A stretch of DNA of 64,000 nt. It comes from a virus. Location of the stretch: positions 1 through 64,000 of the IMG/VR virus record IMGVR_UViG_3300031251_000001. One strand, 5' to 3'. The position numbers were made by a program, and so were the translations under genes. Below, piece by piece: positions 15,596 through 24,234 of this stretch (position 1 is its first letter; every line of letters begins with the position of its first letter). The notes below the pieces were generated by a model, which saw only the letters and a list, made by a program, of their open reading frames with translations, was not told the origin of the DNA and ran no database searches.

Positions 15596-17557
15596 TTATC
15601 GCCGAGTGGCAGTGCCGCCGCTAGGTGGTTTCTTGACCGGAGCGGCAGCAGGTTTCACAGGGGCCTTGCCGGGAGCAGGCTTACCAGCTACTGGTTTGCC
15701 GGGAGCCGGTTTGACCGGGGCCTTGGCGGGTGCCGCAGCTGGTTTCACCGGAGCTTTGGCAGGAGCAGCTGCTGGCTTGACGGGAGCCTTACCGGGAGCC
15801 GGTTTGACCGGAGCCTTACCCGCGACGGGCTTGGCTGCTGGTCGTGCCGGTGGCGTGGGAGCCTTCCCTGCGGGAGTCTTACGGGCAGCAGCACGGGTAT
15901 CGGCCCCTGCTGCAGCACGCTTGGCCCGTTCGATGTCAGCAGTCGAGACAGCCGGCGTGGAGAAATCATCATCCTCTTCTTCGGGGGTGGTTTCTTCCTC
16001 CTCTTCGGCGTCAGCGTCCGCTTCGACCTCGGCATCAGGATCGTAGTCTTCAGTGACTTCCTCTTCGGTTGTCTCATCCTCTACGGGTGCCTCTTCCTCG
16101 GCTTCAGGATCGGCTTCCTGTTCTTCCTCGGCTTCAGGATCAGCTTCGGGATCTTCTTCGACCTCCCCTGCTTCCTGATCCTCCTCGGGTTGATCCTCGG
16201 TGATTTCCTCTTCCTCGACCTCACCCTGATCAGCAGCGTCGACTTCCTCGAAGGTCTCGTCGTCCTCTTCGGGTTCTTCGTACTTGGCTGCTGCCGGCGT
16301 CTTCGTGCCAGCCTTGGGCTTGGCAGCGGCCGTCTTGGGCTTAACGGGTGCAGGAGTCTCATCCTCGCCGCTGGTCTCATCGTCCCCAGGGACAACCGCG
16401 GAAACGCGAGACTGGAGAATGCCCTGAACCTCGTCAGTCAACAGGTGATCGTGCTCTTCCCAGCACTTGATCACCAAGCCGCCCACGTCCTTGAAGGCAC
16501 GAGCGATGACGGCTGCCTGCTCTTCGTCGTCCATAATGCGCAGCAGGCCAGGGTGGCTCTTGCCGTCAGCCTTATAGCCGTACCAGAAGTAGGCGGTCTG
16601 GAAGATCCGCTGGACGTGCTCAGCACTGAGGGTCGCTGAGAAAGGAGCCGTCTTGGCGGTGGCGGCGTATTCGCGGTACAGGTTGGTGTGCCAGCTGTAC
16701 TCGCCCAGTCCGTTGGTCGGAGCCCCACCATCCCAGGTGCATTCAGCGCCGGGAGTGACCTTGGGACCTGCCTTGAAGAACTCCAGGATGCGACCATTGA
16801 CCAGATTGCCTTCCTTACCGAGGAAGCCGATCGGATCAGTCTGGTACATCTTGTTGATATTCGTCTCGTTCTCTGAACCTTCCTTGCGGATGTCCAGATA
16901 GGCGAGCAGGCTCAGCGCTGTCGTTTTACCGATGCGGCAGATCGGCAGCGCATCTTCCTCACCCAAGCCATAAGGAACAGGATCCTTACGCTTGCCCTTG
17001 GCGGAGGGCAGCAAGTAGTTGTTCTTGCCGTGAGCCAGCACCGCACCCTGCATGAAGGCCATGTAGTCAGGGCCGGAGAGAGGCTTGGAGGCGTTGCCCT
17101 CGCGAGAGAACAACTTGTTCCATGACCCCTTCCAGTCTCGACCATCAGCCCACTTGCCGCTCTTGTTGGCTCGGAAGGCAGCCCAGTAGAGCAAGGTGTA
17201 AGGATTGGTGCGTTTACGCTCTTCCTCCTGCTGCGGTGAGTAGAGGATGAAGCTCACGCGGTCCTTGCCGGCGCCGACAAAACTCGCGGTGGCTACCACA
17301 GCGATCCAGTCCGTCTGCTCACGTTCTCCGGTACCGGCACGAGCACGCAAGAACTTGCTATCCGAGTGCACCGGATCCAGCGCAGGGTAGGGACGCATGA
17401 CCAGCTCATGATCCCTGGAAGGATAGTAGAGCTTAGTCCGCACCATCTGGTTGAGCAGCAGTGCGTCGGAACCGCCTCCCTCGTAATCGGCCGCAGCCCC
17501 GGCGGTACGACCGACATTCCCTGTCACAGCTTCCACATTCTTTCCAAAACGACCCAT
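15596..17557 (-). CDS. SSB-like (gp32-type) protein with long acidic and KAPVKP tails
   Basis: 653 residues. The first 340 form a folded domain. Context between DNA polymerase and recombinase, large Tyr/Trp/Lys content and beta-rich segments (TDWIAVVATASFVGAGKDRV, SFILYSPQQEEE) fit a phage single-stranded DNA-binding protein, though no diagnostic motif is visible. Residues about 380-540 are highly acidic (EEDQEAGEVEEDPEADPEAE), as in SSB C-terminal tails that recruit partners. The last 100 residues are repeats of APAKAPVKPA/APGK. The start MGRFGKN is chosen for AGGAG 5 nt upstream; the same MGRFG start and a following G-x-V-x-R...DY pattern occur in the recombinase. It ends at a strong terminator. 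Confidence 0.6.
   Translation of the reverse strand: MGRFGKNVEAVTGNVGRTAGAAADYEGGGSDALLLNQMVRTKLYYPSRDHELVMRPYPALDPVHSDSKFLRARAGTGEREQTDWIAVVATASFVGAGKDRVSFILYSPQQEEERKRTNPYTLLYWAAFRANKSGKWADGRDWKGSWNKLFSREGNASKPLSGPDYMAFMQGAVLAHGKNNYLLPSAKGKRKDPVPYGLGEEDALPICRIGKTTALSLLAYLDIRKEGSENETNINKMYQTDPIGFLGKEGNLVNGRILEFFKAGPKVTPGAECTWDGGAPTNGLGEYSWHTNLYREYAATAKTAPFSATLSAEHVQRIFQTAYFWYGYKADGKSHPGLLRIMDDEEQAAVIARAFKDVGGLVIKCWEEHDHLLTDEVQGILQSRVSAVVPGDDETSGEDETPAPVKPKTAAAKPKAGTKTPAAAKYEEPEEDDETFEEVDAADQGEVEEEEITEDQPEEDQEAGEVEEDPEADPEAEEEQEADPEAEEEAPVEDETTEEEVTEDYDPDAEVEADADAEEEEETTPEEEDDDFSTPAVSTADIERAKRAAAGADTRAAARKTPAGKAPTPPARPAAKPVAGKAPVKPAPGKAPVKPAAAPAKAPVKPAAAPAKAPVKPAPGKPVAGKPAPGKAPVKPAAAPVKKPPSGGTATRR
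15620..15830 (-). repeat. tandem imperfect repeats encoding KAPVKPA units
   Basis: GC-rich units of roughly 21-42 bp encode AKAPVKPA, PGKAPVKPA and related peptides at the C-terminus of the SSB-like protein. These are coding repeats, not a CRISPR array. Confidence 0.75.
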
Positions 17558-17571
17558 AACGTCTCCTTCTG

Positions 17572-20500
17572 CTAGGCAGCGGCATACCACAGTGGTATAC
17601 GGTGCTGTTCGCAATCCTTTTCAGTAAACGGTTCTGACCAGCGTGTCGACACTTCGTGTGACATGGATAGATAATAGGGTCCCGTTCCAAGCGACTCACC
17701 GTGAAGGTCAGTCGGGTAGATGGGCACTTGCTTGGCCATGGCCCAGCGGACCAGGCCTGTCTCCGGATGAGCCAGGTAATCGACCAGGTCGTACGGTGCT
17801 TCGATCAAGAGAGCATCGTGGATGGCCAGCAGCATTTTGACTTCCTTCTCGATCCCGGCCTCACGCAGAGCGTAATAGAGGTTGGCCACGCCCCGGTTGA
17901 GGGCACCAGCCACCAGAGCCTGGATCGGGAAGTTCATCGCCTGGCGTTCGATGTCGCCTGCCTGCCGCTTGTCCATCGCTCGTGGGAAGCGACGGCCGCG
18001 ACCAAAGCAGGAGAACATGACGCCCTCTTCGACAGCGATGCGGCGGCACTCGCTGAAGAACGGATCGAGTTCCGGGTACAGCTCGTACACGGTATCGATC
18101 ACCTGCTGTGCTTCCTCCTGGGTGATGTTGACGCCCTGCTCTTTGACAGCGAAGGCGATAGCCTTGGCACCGCGACCATAGAACAAACCGAACACCACGC
18201 TCTTGGCGATATGACGCAGGTTCTCCGCGTCGACCGACTTGAGCCCCGCCTTGCTGTAATCGCACTCCAGTTTGAAAGCGATGACCGCGATCATGGAGTG
18301 GATGTCCAAGTAGTCAGGATGCTTGGGGATACCCGGTGTGTCGCCATCGGGCAGGGTGTTACGACGCGCATGGTCGATGAGCACCTTACACCCCGACATG
18401 ATGCCGGCACCGAACAGCTCCGCACCCTTATAGTCGTGCTCGATGAAGCACATGCCGGGACGGGCCACGAACATCGATCGCAGCTTCTTGTTGTAGATCC
18501 AATTGCCCAGAGCATCCTGGCCGAAGATCTTCTTGAAGTCCTTGTCGCGATTCTTTGACTGATTCTGCAAGTTGGGTCGGAAGGACTTCCAACGGCTGGT
18601 TTCAGCAAAAGGAATGAAGTGGGACTTCACGACATCATCGGCGTCGATGCAGGCAGGCAGACCCTTGTCGTAGACGTGGCCACCCGTTTCGAGATCAATC
18701 TTGTAAGTGCCATCCTTGTTGAGCTCAGGGGGCCTCAGCGTCTGCTTGAGGGCCTGATCAAGAAATCGATGGTTGCGGATGAGATTGATCTTGGGGGCAA
18801 CGTCAGGGTTCTCTTCTGCCAGGATCGCCAACACCTGCTTGTTGGTCGAGGGACTGCGGAACAACGTCTCCCCTCGCTCGACGACATCCTCCCAGCGCAT
18901 CGGTGGCTTGGAAGTATCGATGAGCGGCTCCAGCTCCAGGGAGATAGCTCCCTCGGGCCGCAGCGACAAGGACTCACCCGTCTCCGGGTCGAACTTGCCG
19001 TTGTAACGTGTCCCAAAGAGGATCTCTTTGATCTGGTCGGTTGACCGCACATTGAGACCTTCTCGTTTCACTTTCTTCTTGGTGACCTTGAGTCCCTTCT
19101 TGAGCATCTTGCGTTTAGTCACCAGGTACCAGCGGTCGGGCCAGTTGAATGCCGCTTTGGCCTCCGCCTCCTTCTTGTCTCGTCCTCCCATGAACAAGGT
19201 AGTTAACTCTGCCAGTCTTTGTCGGTCGACTTTGATGCCGGTGGACTGCATCTCCAGGATCGGGGGCAGGGTCGACATGCCCTCCCAGAATGGCTCCCAG
19301 ACGCAATAGCCGTCATAGTCACAGCTGAGTCTCTTCTCCAGCTCCTCAGCGGCACGCAGGGTGACGTCGGCGTCATAACAGCCGTAGCTGTCACGCACGT
19401 GGATGCCGTCCTCCTCCAGCTCACCGATGAGGATCTCGTCAGGACACTCACCGTAACCATCCAGAGCGGCTGCGGTGATCTTCATCTTCGTGCAGTAGTC
19501 ATCCTTCCACTCTTCGAGCTTGCCCTCCCAGCGTGGTGCGGTGGTGTACCGCATCCCCAGGGACTCCAAGCCCAGGAAGGCTGTCTCTTCGATGGCGTGG
19601 GCGGCGACAGCGATATCGAATCCACCCTTGCCGGCCCGACACTGCTGCCACGGCTCACGGCCTTTCTCGTCGACCTTGTAGGGCACGGCGAACTCAGGAC
19701 GCAAGTCGAGACCGAAGTGGACGAACCACTCCAAATCATTCACGAAGAACGCACCGACCGCCCGCAAGCCACGCATGAAGTCTTTGAGTAGGCGGAACAA
19801 CCGTTTGACGGCCGGCCTACCGTACTTGTCGACGAAGGCGACGCCGCCACCCTGGTGGGTGAGCTTGAAACAGACAGCGGTCTTAAAGGCCCAGGACATC
19901 TGCACGGTCCGCAGGTAGGCACCTTTGTCGGTGGGGTGTTGTCCCTGCCACTCAGCATCCCATGCCACCATCCGTTTCTTCCGCCGCTTCATGGTGGCTT
20001 TAGCTTCTTTGACGATCTCGATCGCGTGCTCCAGGGTGGTGCACATACGGTGATCGATATCGTCTTCACGCTGGGTGCCGTCGCCGCTGGTGAGGAGGTA
20101 ACGGAACCGGCCCATGCCGCGCTCGAGTTGTCGCTTGCAGGCCACATCGGAGATAGCCTGCACGGGATGCAGAACCGTCATCACCGAAGCGGTGCGATCC
20201 TCGGCCTCATCGGGACAGCGATAGCTGATCTTCTCGATGCGACCCTCCATGTAGCCGACGCCGAACTTGCTGTCATTGAGTACCAGCTTGCTGGCGTCCG
20301 CCCCCAGGCACAGGATGTACTTGGGTTTGACAAGGAGGATCTCCATCCACAGGAGCGGCAGACAATCGGCTATCCACTTGGCCTTGGCCTTCTTGCTGCC
20401 GTCGGGTGGCACGAACTTGAGGATGTTGGTGACGTACCACTTGTTGGCCCCTTTGATGCGCAGGTCCCGAATGGTGTTGAGGAAGACCTCCCCCGTCTTA

Positions 20501-20883
20501 CCCATGAGGTTACGACGATAGGCTTGTTCCTCTTCCGCCGGCATCTTGCCGATGACCATGACCTCGGCTTCGTGAGGACCATCCACCGGCGGTACGACGT
20601 AGTCGCTGTCCAGCATCGACTTAGCCAGGTGCTCACTGTGCTGACCCCAGATGTGCCCAGGAATGAAAGAGGCCGGCAGATAGACGCCAGGCTTGGCTTC
20701 CACCATGAGCTCGGTACCGGGTACACGCAAGGCCTGGTCGTAGAGCCTGCTCATCTCCTCGGTGTAGAGCACCGGTTCTTTCTTTTTGGTTTTGGCGGTC
20801 TCCACTCCCATTGCCAGGTTGGCAGCGCGAATGAAGTCAGGCCCCGAGACGGGGATGCCAGGTGAGTTCCAGGGATAGATCAT
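17572..20883 (-). CDS. family A DNA polymerase with N-terminal UDG-like domain
   Basis: 1103 residues in three parts. Residues about 100-260 resemble the uracil-DNA glycosylase fold (VMVIGKMPAEEEQ at 109-120; LHPVQ at 238-242), as in SPO1-type phage polymerases; the usual GEAPG motif is altered to GKMPA. Residues about 300-520 are a 3'-5' exonuclease with AWDAEW (D309, E311), VNDLEWF (382-387) and CYDAD (502-506). Residues about 540-1103 are the polymerase: motif A HDYKGAEL (816-823), motif B RHIAKSVVFGLFYG (890-903), motif C AIHDALLIE (1020-1028). All catalytic acids and the O-helix R, K and Y are present. The ATG overlaps the primase stop (ATGA) and follows the palindrome at 20898 by 14 nt. 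Confidence 0.9.
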   Translation of the reverse strand: MIYPWNSPGIPVSGPDFIRAANLAMGVETAKTKKKEPVLYTEEMSRLYDQALRVPGTELMVEAKPGVYLPASFIPGHIWGQHSEHLAKSMLDSDYVVPPVDGPHEAEVMVIGKMPAEEEQAYRRNLMGKTGEVFLNTIRDLRIKGANKWYVTNILKFVPPDGSKKAKAKWIADCLPLLWMEILLVKPKYILCLGADASKLVLNDSKFGVGYMEGRIEKISYRCPDEAEDRTASVMTVLHPVQAISDVACKRQLERGMGRFRYLLTSGDGTQREDDIDHRMCTTLEHAIEIVKEAKATMKRRKKRMVAWDAEWQGQHPTDKGAYLRTVQMSWAFKTAVCFKLTHQGGGVAFVDKYGRPAVKRLFRLLKDFMRGLRAVGAFFVNDLEWFVHFGLDLRPEFAVPYKVDEKGREPWQQCRAGKGGFDIAVAAHAIEETAFLGLESLGMRYTTAPRWEGKLEEWKDDYCTKMKITAAALDGYGECPDEILIGELEEDGIHVRDSYGCYDADVTLRAAEELEKRLSCDYDGYCVWEPFWEGMSTLPPILEMQSTGIKVDRQRLAELTTLFMGGRDKKEAEAKAAFNWPDRWYLVTKRKMLKKGLKVTKKKVKREGLNVRSTDQIKEILFGTRYNGKFDPETGESLSLRPEGAISLELEPLIDTSKPPMRWEDVVERGETLFRSPSTNKQVLAILAEENPDVAPKINLIRNHRFLDQALKQTLRPPELNKDGTYKIDLETGGHVYDKGLPACIDADDVVKSHFIPFAETSRWKSFRPNLQNQSKNRDKDFKKIFGQDALGNWIYNKKLRSMFVARPGMCFIEHDYKGAELFGAGIMSGCKVLIDHARRNTLPDGDTPGIPKHPDYLDIHSMIAVIAFKLECDYSKAGLKSVDAENLRHIAKSVVFGLFYGRGAKAIAFAVKEQGVNITQEEAQQVIDTVYELYPELDPFFSECRRIAVEEGVMFSCFGRGRRFPRAMDKRQAGDIERQAMNFPIQALVAGALNRGVANLYYALREAGIEKEVKMLLAIHDALLIEAPYDLVDYLAHPETGLVRWAMAKQVPIYPTDLHGESLGTGPYYLSMSHEVSTRWSEPFTEKDCEQHRIPLWYAAA

Positions 20884-21968
20884 GCTTCCATGCCTTCCAA
20901 AATACGTATTTTGGGTTTGAGCCCGAACTTCACCACCACGTCCTGTTTAGCGGCCTCTTGGATGATGTAAGGCCGCATGACCGACTTATCCAACTCGTCG
21001 GGATCGACTCCTTCAGGCAGACGAACAAAGGCTACCTGACCTGGTAGCTTCGTCCGTAGCTGCAGCGACAGCTTCTTGTGCTTGTCGGTGTCGAACTCAT
21101 CCGGATCCAGCAGATAGACCACACTGCCGTGCCGGAAGGCAACAGCAATCTGGCCGATCTGTGAATCGTTAAACTGGTGGCCCATCAGCGGGAAGGCCAT
21201 CGGACCGATGGCGAAGCGATCGTACCAACCCTCCACCATGATGCCCGTGTGGTACCTCCTGGCGATATGCAGGTTGAGTACCCCGGTCGAGTACGTCATG
21301 TCGGGACAGGTGAAATACTTGATCACGCCTTCACGCTTGAAGTCGATGTCGCCGACGAATCGTCCTTGCCAGCCGATGAGCCCAGTGGCATCACGGATGG
21401 GTACGATAATCCGGTGGAGAGCCGTGCGGAAGCGTGGGTTGGTGACAGCCACGCAGTAACTGACGCCGTGCCACTTGGAGAGCAGGTGCCCATCGACGTG
21501 TCGGCTGAGCAGGTAGGCATTGGCAGGGTGATGATAGGGTAGCTTGTGCAGCGGGGTACACACGCCGGGCATGGTAATGACCTTGGGCTCCGCTTTCCTG
21601 CCCTTGGCGACAGGCAAAGCAGCCAGCGACTTCGTCCCCATTTCGAGTCCCTGCGTGAACTCGTAAAGGTTCTGAGGATCGTCCAGGCAATCAGCGTTGA
21701 AGCAGTGGATGAGGAAGTTACCCTTCCGTCCATCACTCAGCATCTTGCCGAACATGTAGCTGACGTAGAGCCGTCGCTTGCGGTCAGGGCAGAAGGGGCA
21801 ATTGATGCGATAGAACTCGCCGCCTCGAACCTTGGCCAGCATGCGTTTGCCGGTGATAGGGTCGATGTAAGCAGGTCGATCGAACGCCTCACCCTCATGG
21901 TTGATCAGCACATCGTCGTACAGCTCCTTGAGCCGGTCGTAGAGTGCTGGATTCAGCGGATTGCTCAT
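20880..21968 (-). CDS. DnaG-type DNA primase
   Basis: 362 residues. N-terminal zinc-binding site from INCPFCPD (C57, C60) and HCFNADC (about 88-94). TOPRIM-type catalytic core: GIMVEGWYDRFAIG (Glu motif, about 245) and VVYLLDPDEFDTDKH (DxD-like motif, about 285). It makes RNA primers for the replisome together with the neighbouring helicase. It is shorter than bacterial DnaG and lacks an obvious C-terminal helicase-binding domain. The last codons (KIRILEGMEA) contain a perfect copy of the regulatory palindrome, which forces the rare Ile codon ATA. The start overlaps the helicase stop (ATGA). Confidence 0.85.
   Translation of the reverse strand: MSNPLNPALYDRLKELYDDVLINHEGEAFDRPAYIDPITGKRMLAKVRGGEFYRINCPFCPDRKRRLYVSYMFGKMLSDGRKGNFLIHCFNADCLDDPQNLYEFTQGLEMGTKSLAALPVAKGRKAEPKVITMPGVCTPLHKLPYHHPANAYLLSRHVDGHLLSKWHGVSYCVAVTNPRFRTALHRIIVPIRDATGLIGWQGRFVGDIDFKREGVIKYFTCPDMTYSTGVLNLHIARRYHTGIMVEGWYDRFAIGPMAFPLMGHQFNDSQIGQIAVAFRHGSVVYLLDPDEFDTDKHKKLSLQLRTKLPGQVAFVRLPEGVDPDELDKSVMRPYIIQEAAKQDVVVKFGLKPKIRILEGMEA
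20898..20913. promoter_or_regulatory. 16-bp palindrome, copy 3
   Basis: Perfect copy within CCAAAATACGTATTTTGG (18-bp symmetry). It lies inside the last codons of the primase gene and 14 nt before the DNA polymerase start. Confidence 0.85.
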
Positions 21969-23545
21969 ATACCGAGGTTGCTTCGTTGCTGAGGGTTCTG
22001 GGTTGGAATGTACTTGTCAGGGTTGTTGCTGCCTGCCTTACCGGCATCTTTGAGGGAGATGAAAGTACGGGTGCTCTCTTCAATGGTCATGTGGTCGGTG
22101 GCATCACTGAACTGGTAGAAGCTGCCGTCAAAGCGCACGATCAACCGAGGGCAGATCGGGCCGTGCCGGTTCTTGTCCGAGTACCAGGCACAGTAGCCAT
22201 CCTGGTTGACCTTGCCGCTGACCACGTTGATGTCGAGGTACATGCCGAACGACTTGCAGCCTTCCACGTCGGTACCGGCCATCGGGGCTCCCGGTGATCG
22301 CGAGTTGGCAGCACCGCTGAGCTGAGCCAGGAGTACCACGGGGACGTTGTACTTCTTGGCTACCTGAATACGCAGCTTACGCGGCAGATCACGCACTAAG
22401 TCGACACGATCGTCCTTGGTGTAGCGACCGTTGGAAGTCTCGATCACGTGATCCACCAGGGCACTGGTATGGTCGATCCATACCGAGTGGACGTAGGTGG
22501 TGTCGGTGTTGAGCAACCGGACGCAATTGGCGATCGTGGAAATCGACTGCACGGTGGCATGGTCGTTTTCCATGTTCGAGACGTCATAGAGCACGACGTT
22601 GTTGCTGATCGCTTTGGCTGCCGCCATGGCACGTCCCTTTTCGGAGATGTGCTTGGAGCCGGCGAACATCTTCTTCTCGTACTCCTGGGGCGGGTCGTTC
22701 TTCGTTCGCAGCCCCTCGAAGCCGACCTCCTGCAGGTACTTGGAGGGAATGCCGGCATAACAGCTGAGGAAGCGAAGGAGGAACTCCGACTTGGGGGTCT
22801 CGAAGGTGAAGATGGCAACGATCGGTTTGCGACCTTCAGCGTCCAGCTCCGCCGTCCTGGTGATCTGGCACGCGGCCCGTACCACTAGCGACGTCTTGCC
22901 ACCGCCGAAGGGGGCAGCAAAGCCAGCAACCCAACCACCGGCCATACCGCCGCCGAGGATGCGGTCGTAGACCTTGACCTCGGAAGAGCGACGGATAACC
23001 TTGGTGTTCTTCCACCACTCCCCGTCAAACATTTGTCCTGCTGCGGACAAAAGGGCCGGGGCCGAACGGGCTACCCGTTCGTTGATCTTGGCGAAGAAGT
23101 CAGGGATGTCTTCAGGTACCTGACCGATCTCACACTCCGCCTGGTAGGCCAGATAGATCGATTCCTCGACCATCCGCTTGCACAGGCTGATGCCCTTTTC
23201 GACGAGGTCGTCGGTGACTTTCATGCGATAGGCAACACGCACCAGTTCAACGGTCTCGTTGACCACATCCTCGGTGAAGACGCTAGGCATATCTTCCGCA
23301 GTCTCGCGCAGCGTCTGGATCAAAACATTGCGAGAGGGACGACTACCCAGAGCCAGAGCGTCACGGTAGAGACGCCACACCATGGCAAAGCCTGGGTTCC
23401 AACTAGCGATATCCTCGGGCTGGAGGGTATCAAGGAACTGCCTGGCGGCGGTCTCGGAAGCGAGCAACAGCTTGATGGCGTTGACCTTAGCGGTGCCGTT
23501 GAGGACCTTCCTTTTCTCCAGGTACTTTTCTTTGTCTGTGCCCAT
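21965..23545 (-). CDS. DnaB-like replicative helicase
   Basis: 526 residues. RecA-type helicase core from about residue 190: GGGMAGGWVAGFAAPFGGGK (Walker A near 211-219), VAIFTFETPKSEFLLRFLS (DnaB-type E-x2-K/P after strand 2), HSVWIDHTSALVDH (Walker B), then VPVVLLAQLSGA with the sensor Gln. The first 150 residues are helical, like the DnaB N-terminal domain. It forms a hexamer that unwinds DNA ahead of the polymerase. GGAGG lies about 10 nt before the ATG. The primase gene follows with an overlapping start. Confidence 0.85.
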   Translation of the reverse strand: MGTDKEKYLEKRKVLNGTAKVNAIKLLLASETAARQFLDTLQPEDIASWNPGFAMVWRLYRDALALGSRPSRNVLIQTLRETAEDMPSVFTEDVVNETVELVRVAYRMKVTDDLVEKGISLCKRMVEESIYLAYQAECEIGQVPEDIPDFFAKINERVARSAPALLSAAGQMFDGEWWKNTKVIRRSSEVKVYDRILGGGMAGGWVAGFAAPFGGGKTSLVVRAACQITRTAELDAEGRKPIVAIFTFETPKSEFLLRFLSCYAGIPSKYLQEVGFEGLRTKNDPPQEYEKKMFAGSKHISEKGRAMAAAKAISNNVVLYDVSNMENDHATVQSISTIANCVRLLNTDTTYVHSVWIDHTSALVDHVIETSNGRYTKDDRVDLVRDLPRKLRIQVAKKYNVPVVLLAQLSGAANSRSPGAPMAGTDVEGCKSFGMYLDINVVSGKVNQDGYCAWYSDKNRHGPICPRLIVRFDGSFYQFSDATDHMTIEESTRTFISLKDAGKAGSNNPDKYIPTQNPQQRSNLGI

Positions 23546-23547
23546 AA

Positions 23548-24234
23548 TTACTGTCCTCCGTGCTTGAGAATCGTGGCTCGTAACAGCTCTGCATTCCTGA
23601 CGACGGCACTGGGAAGATACCCGGTGAGCAGAGCGTCATAGGTTGATTGGTTTGCCAGGTACTGGCAGGTCGCCAGTCGCAGTTTGAGGTCATACTCGTT
23701 CTCGTCAGCGATCTCATGCCGCAGACGCTCCAGCACCACGAGCTCGAACAGCGCCGGCAAATCTTCGGACTGCAGGTGCTGGATCGATAGCTGCTGCGTA
23801 GTGACGCGATGACAGAACAACACGACCTCGTGGGCGAGGAGGGCTGCGCGATGCTTGAACATAGCGGCGTAGTCGGTGTCCCGGTAGAGCTTCTCGATAC
23901 TCTTCTTCGTCAGCTCCTGGGGTGAAGCCAGGGAGCCGCAGAAGCCGTGCAGACTGGCGACGAAGAGGTAGTTCTCCGCCGGCCAATCCCTGAGCATGAG
24001 CCACCTCTCCAGTGAGGCAAAGTGGTTGGGCCGTTTACGATCCTCCACGTGCCGGGCCGGTCGGCCGTAGTAGACGCGGGGAGGAAGGTAGGCTTCAAAG
24101 CGTCCCGTGGAACGATGAATCGCCAAGCGCTGTCGAGCAACGTAAGGCACGAGCACGGACGCCCCCTTCGCTTCGTGTTCAACACGAGGCGGACGGGCGA
24201 CCAGTGGCGGGCCGAGACGGAAGAGCGACGTCAT
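23548..24234 (-). CDS. hypothetical protein between two helicase genes
   Basis: 228 residues, Arg-rich N-terminus (PPLVARPPRVEHE) and a helical C-terminal half. No P-loop is visible. The position directly upstream of the DnaB-like helicase, with an ATGA junction to the UvsW-like gene, would suit a helicase loader or replisome adaptor, but nothing in the sequence proves it. Confidence 0.6.
   Translation of the reverse strand: MTSLFRLGPPLVARPPRVEHEAKGASVLVPYVARQRLAIHRSTGRFEAYLPPRVYYGRPARHVEDRKRPNHFASLERWLMLRDWPAENYLFVASLHGFCGSLASPQELTKKSIEKLYRDTDYAAMFKHRAALLAHEVVLFCHRVTTQQLSIQHLQSEDLPALFELVVLERLRHEIADENEYDLKLRLATCQYLANQSTYDALLTGYLPSAVVRNAELLRATILKHGGQ

Noticed and set aside
15620-15830. Tandem repeats that could look like a CRISPR array
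   Set aside because: Unit length and sequence vary, there are no unique spacers, and the region is coding (KAPVKPA repeats).
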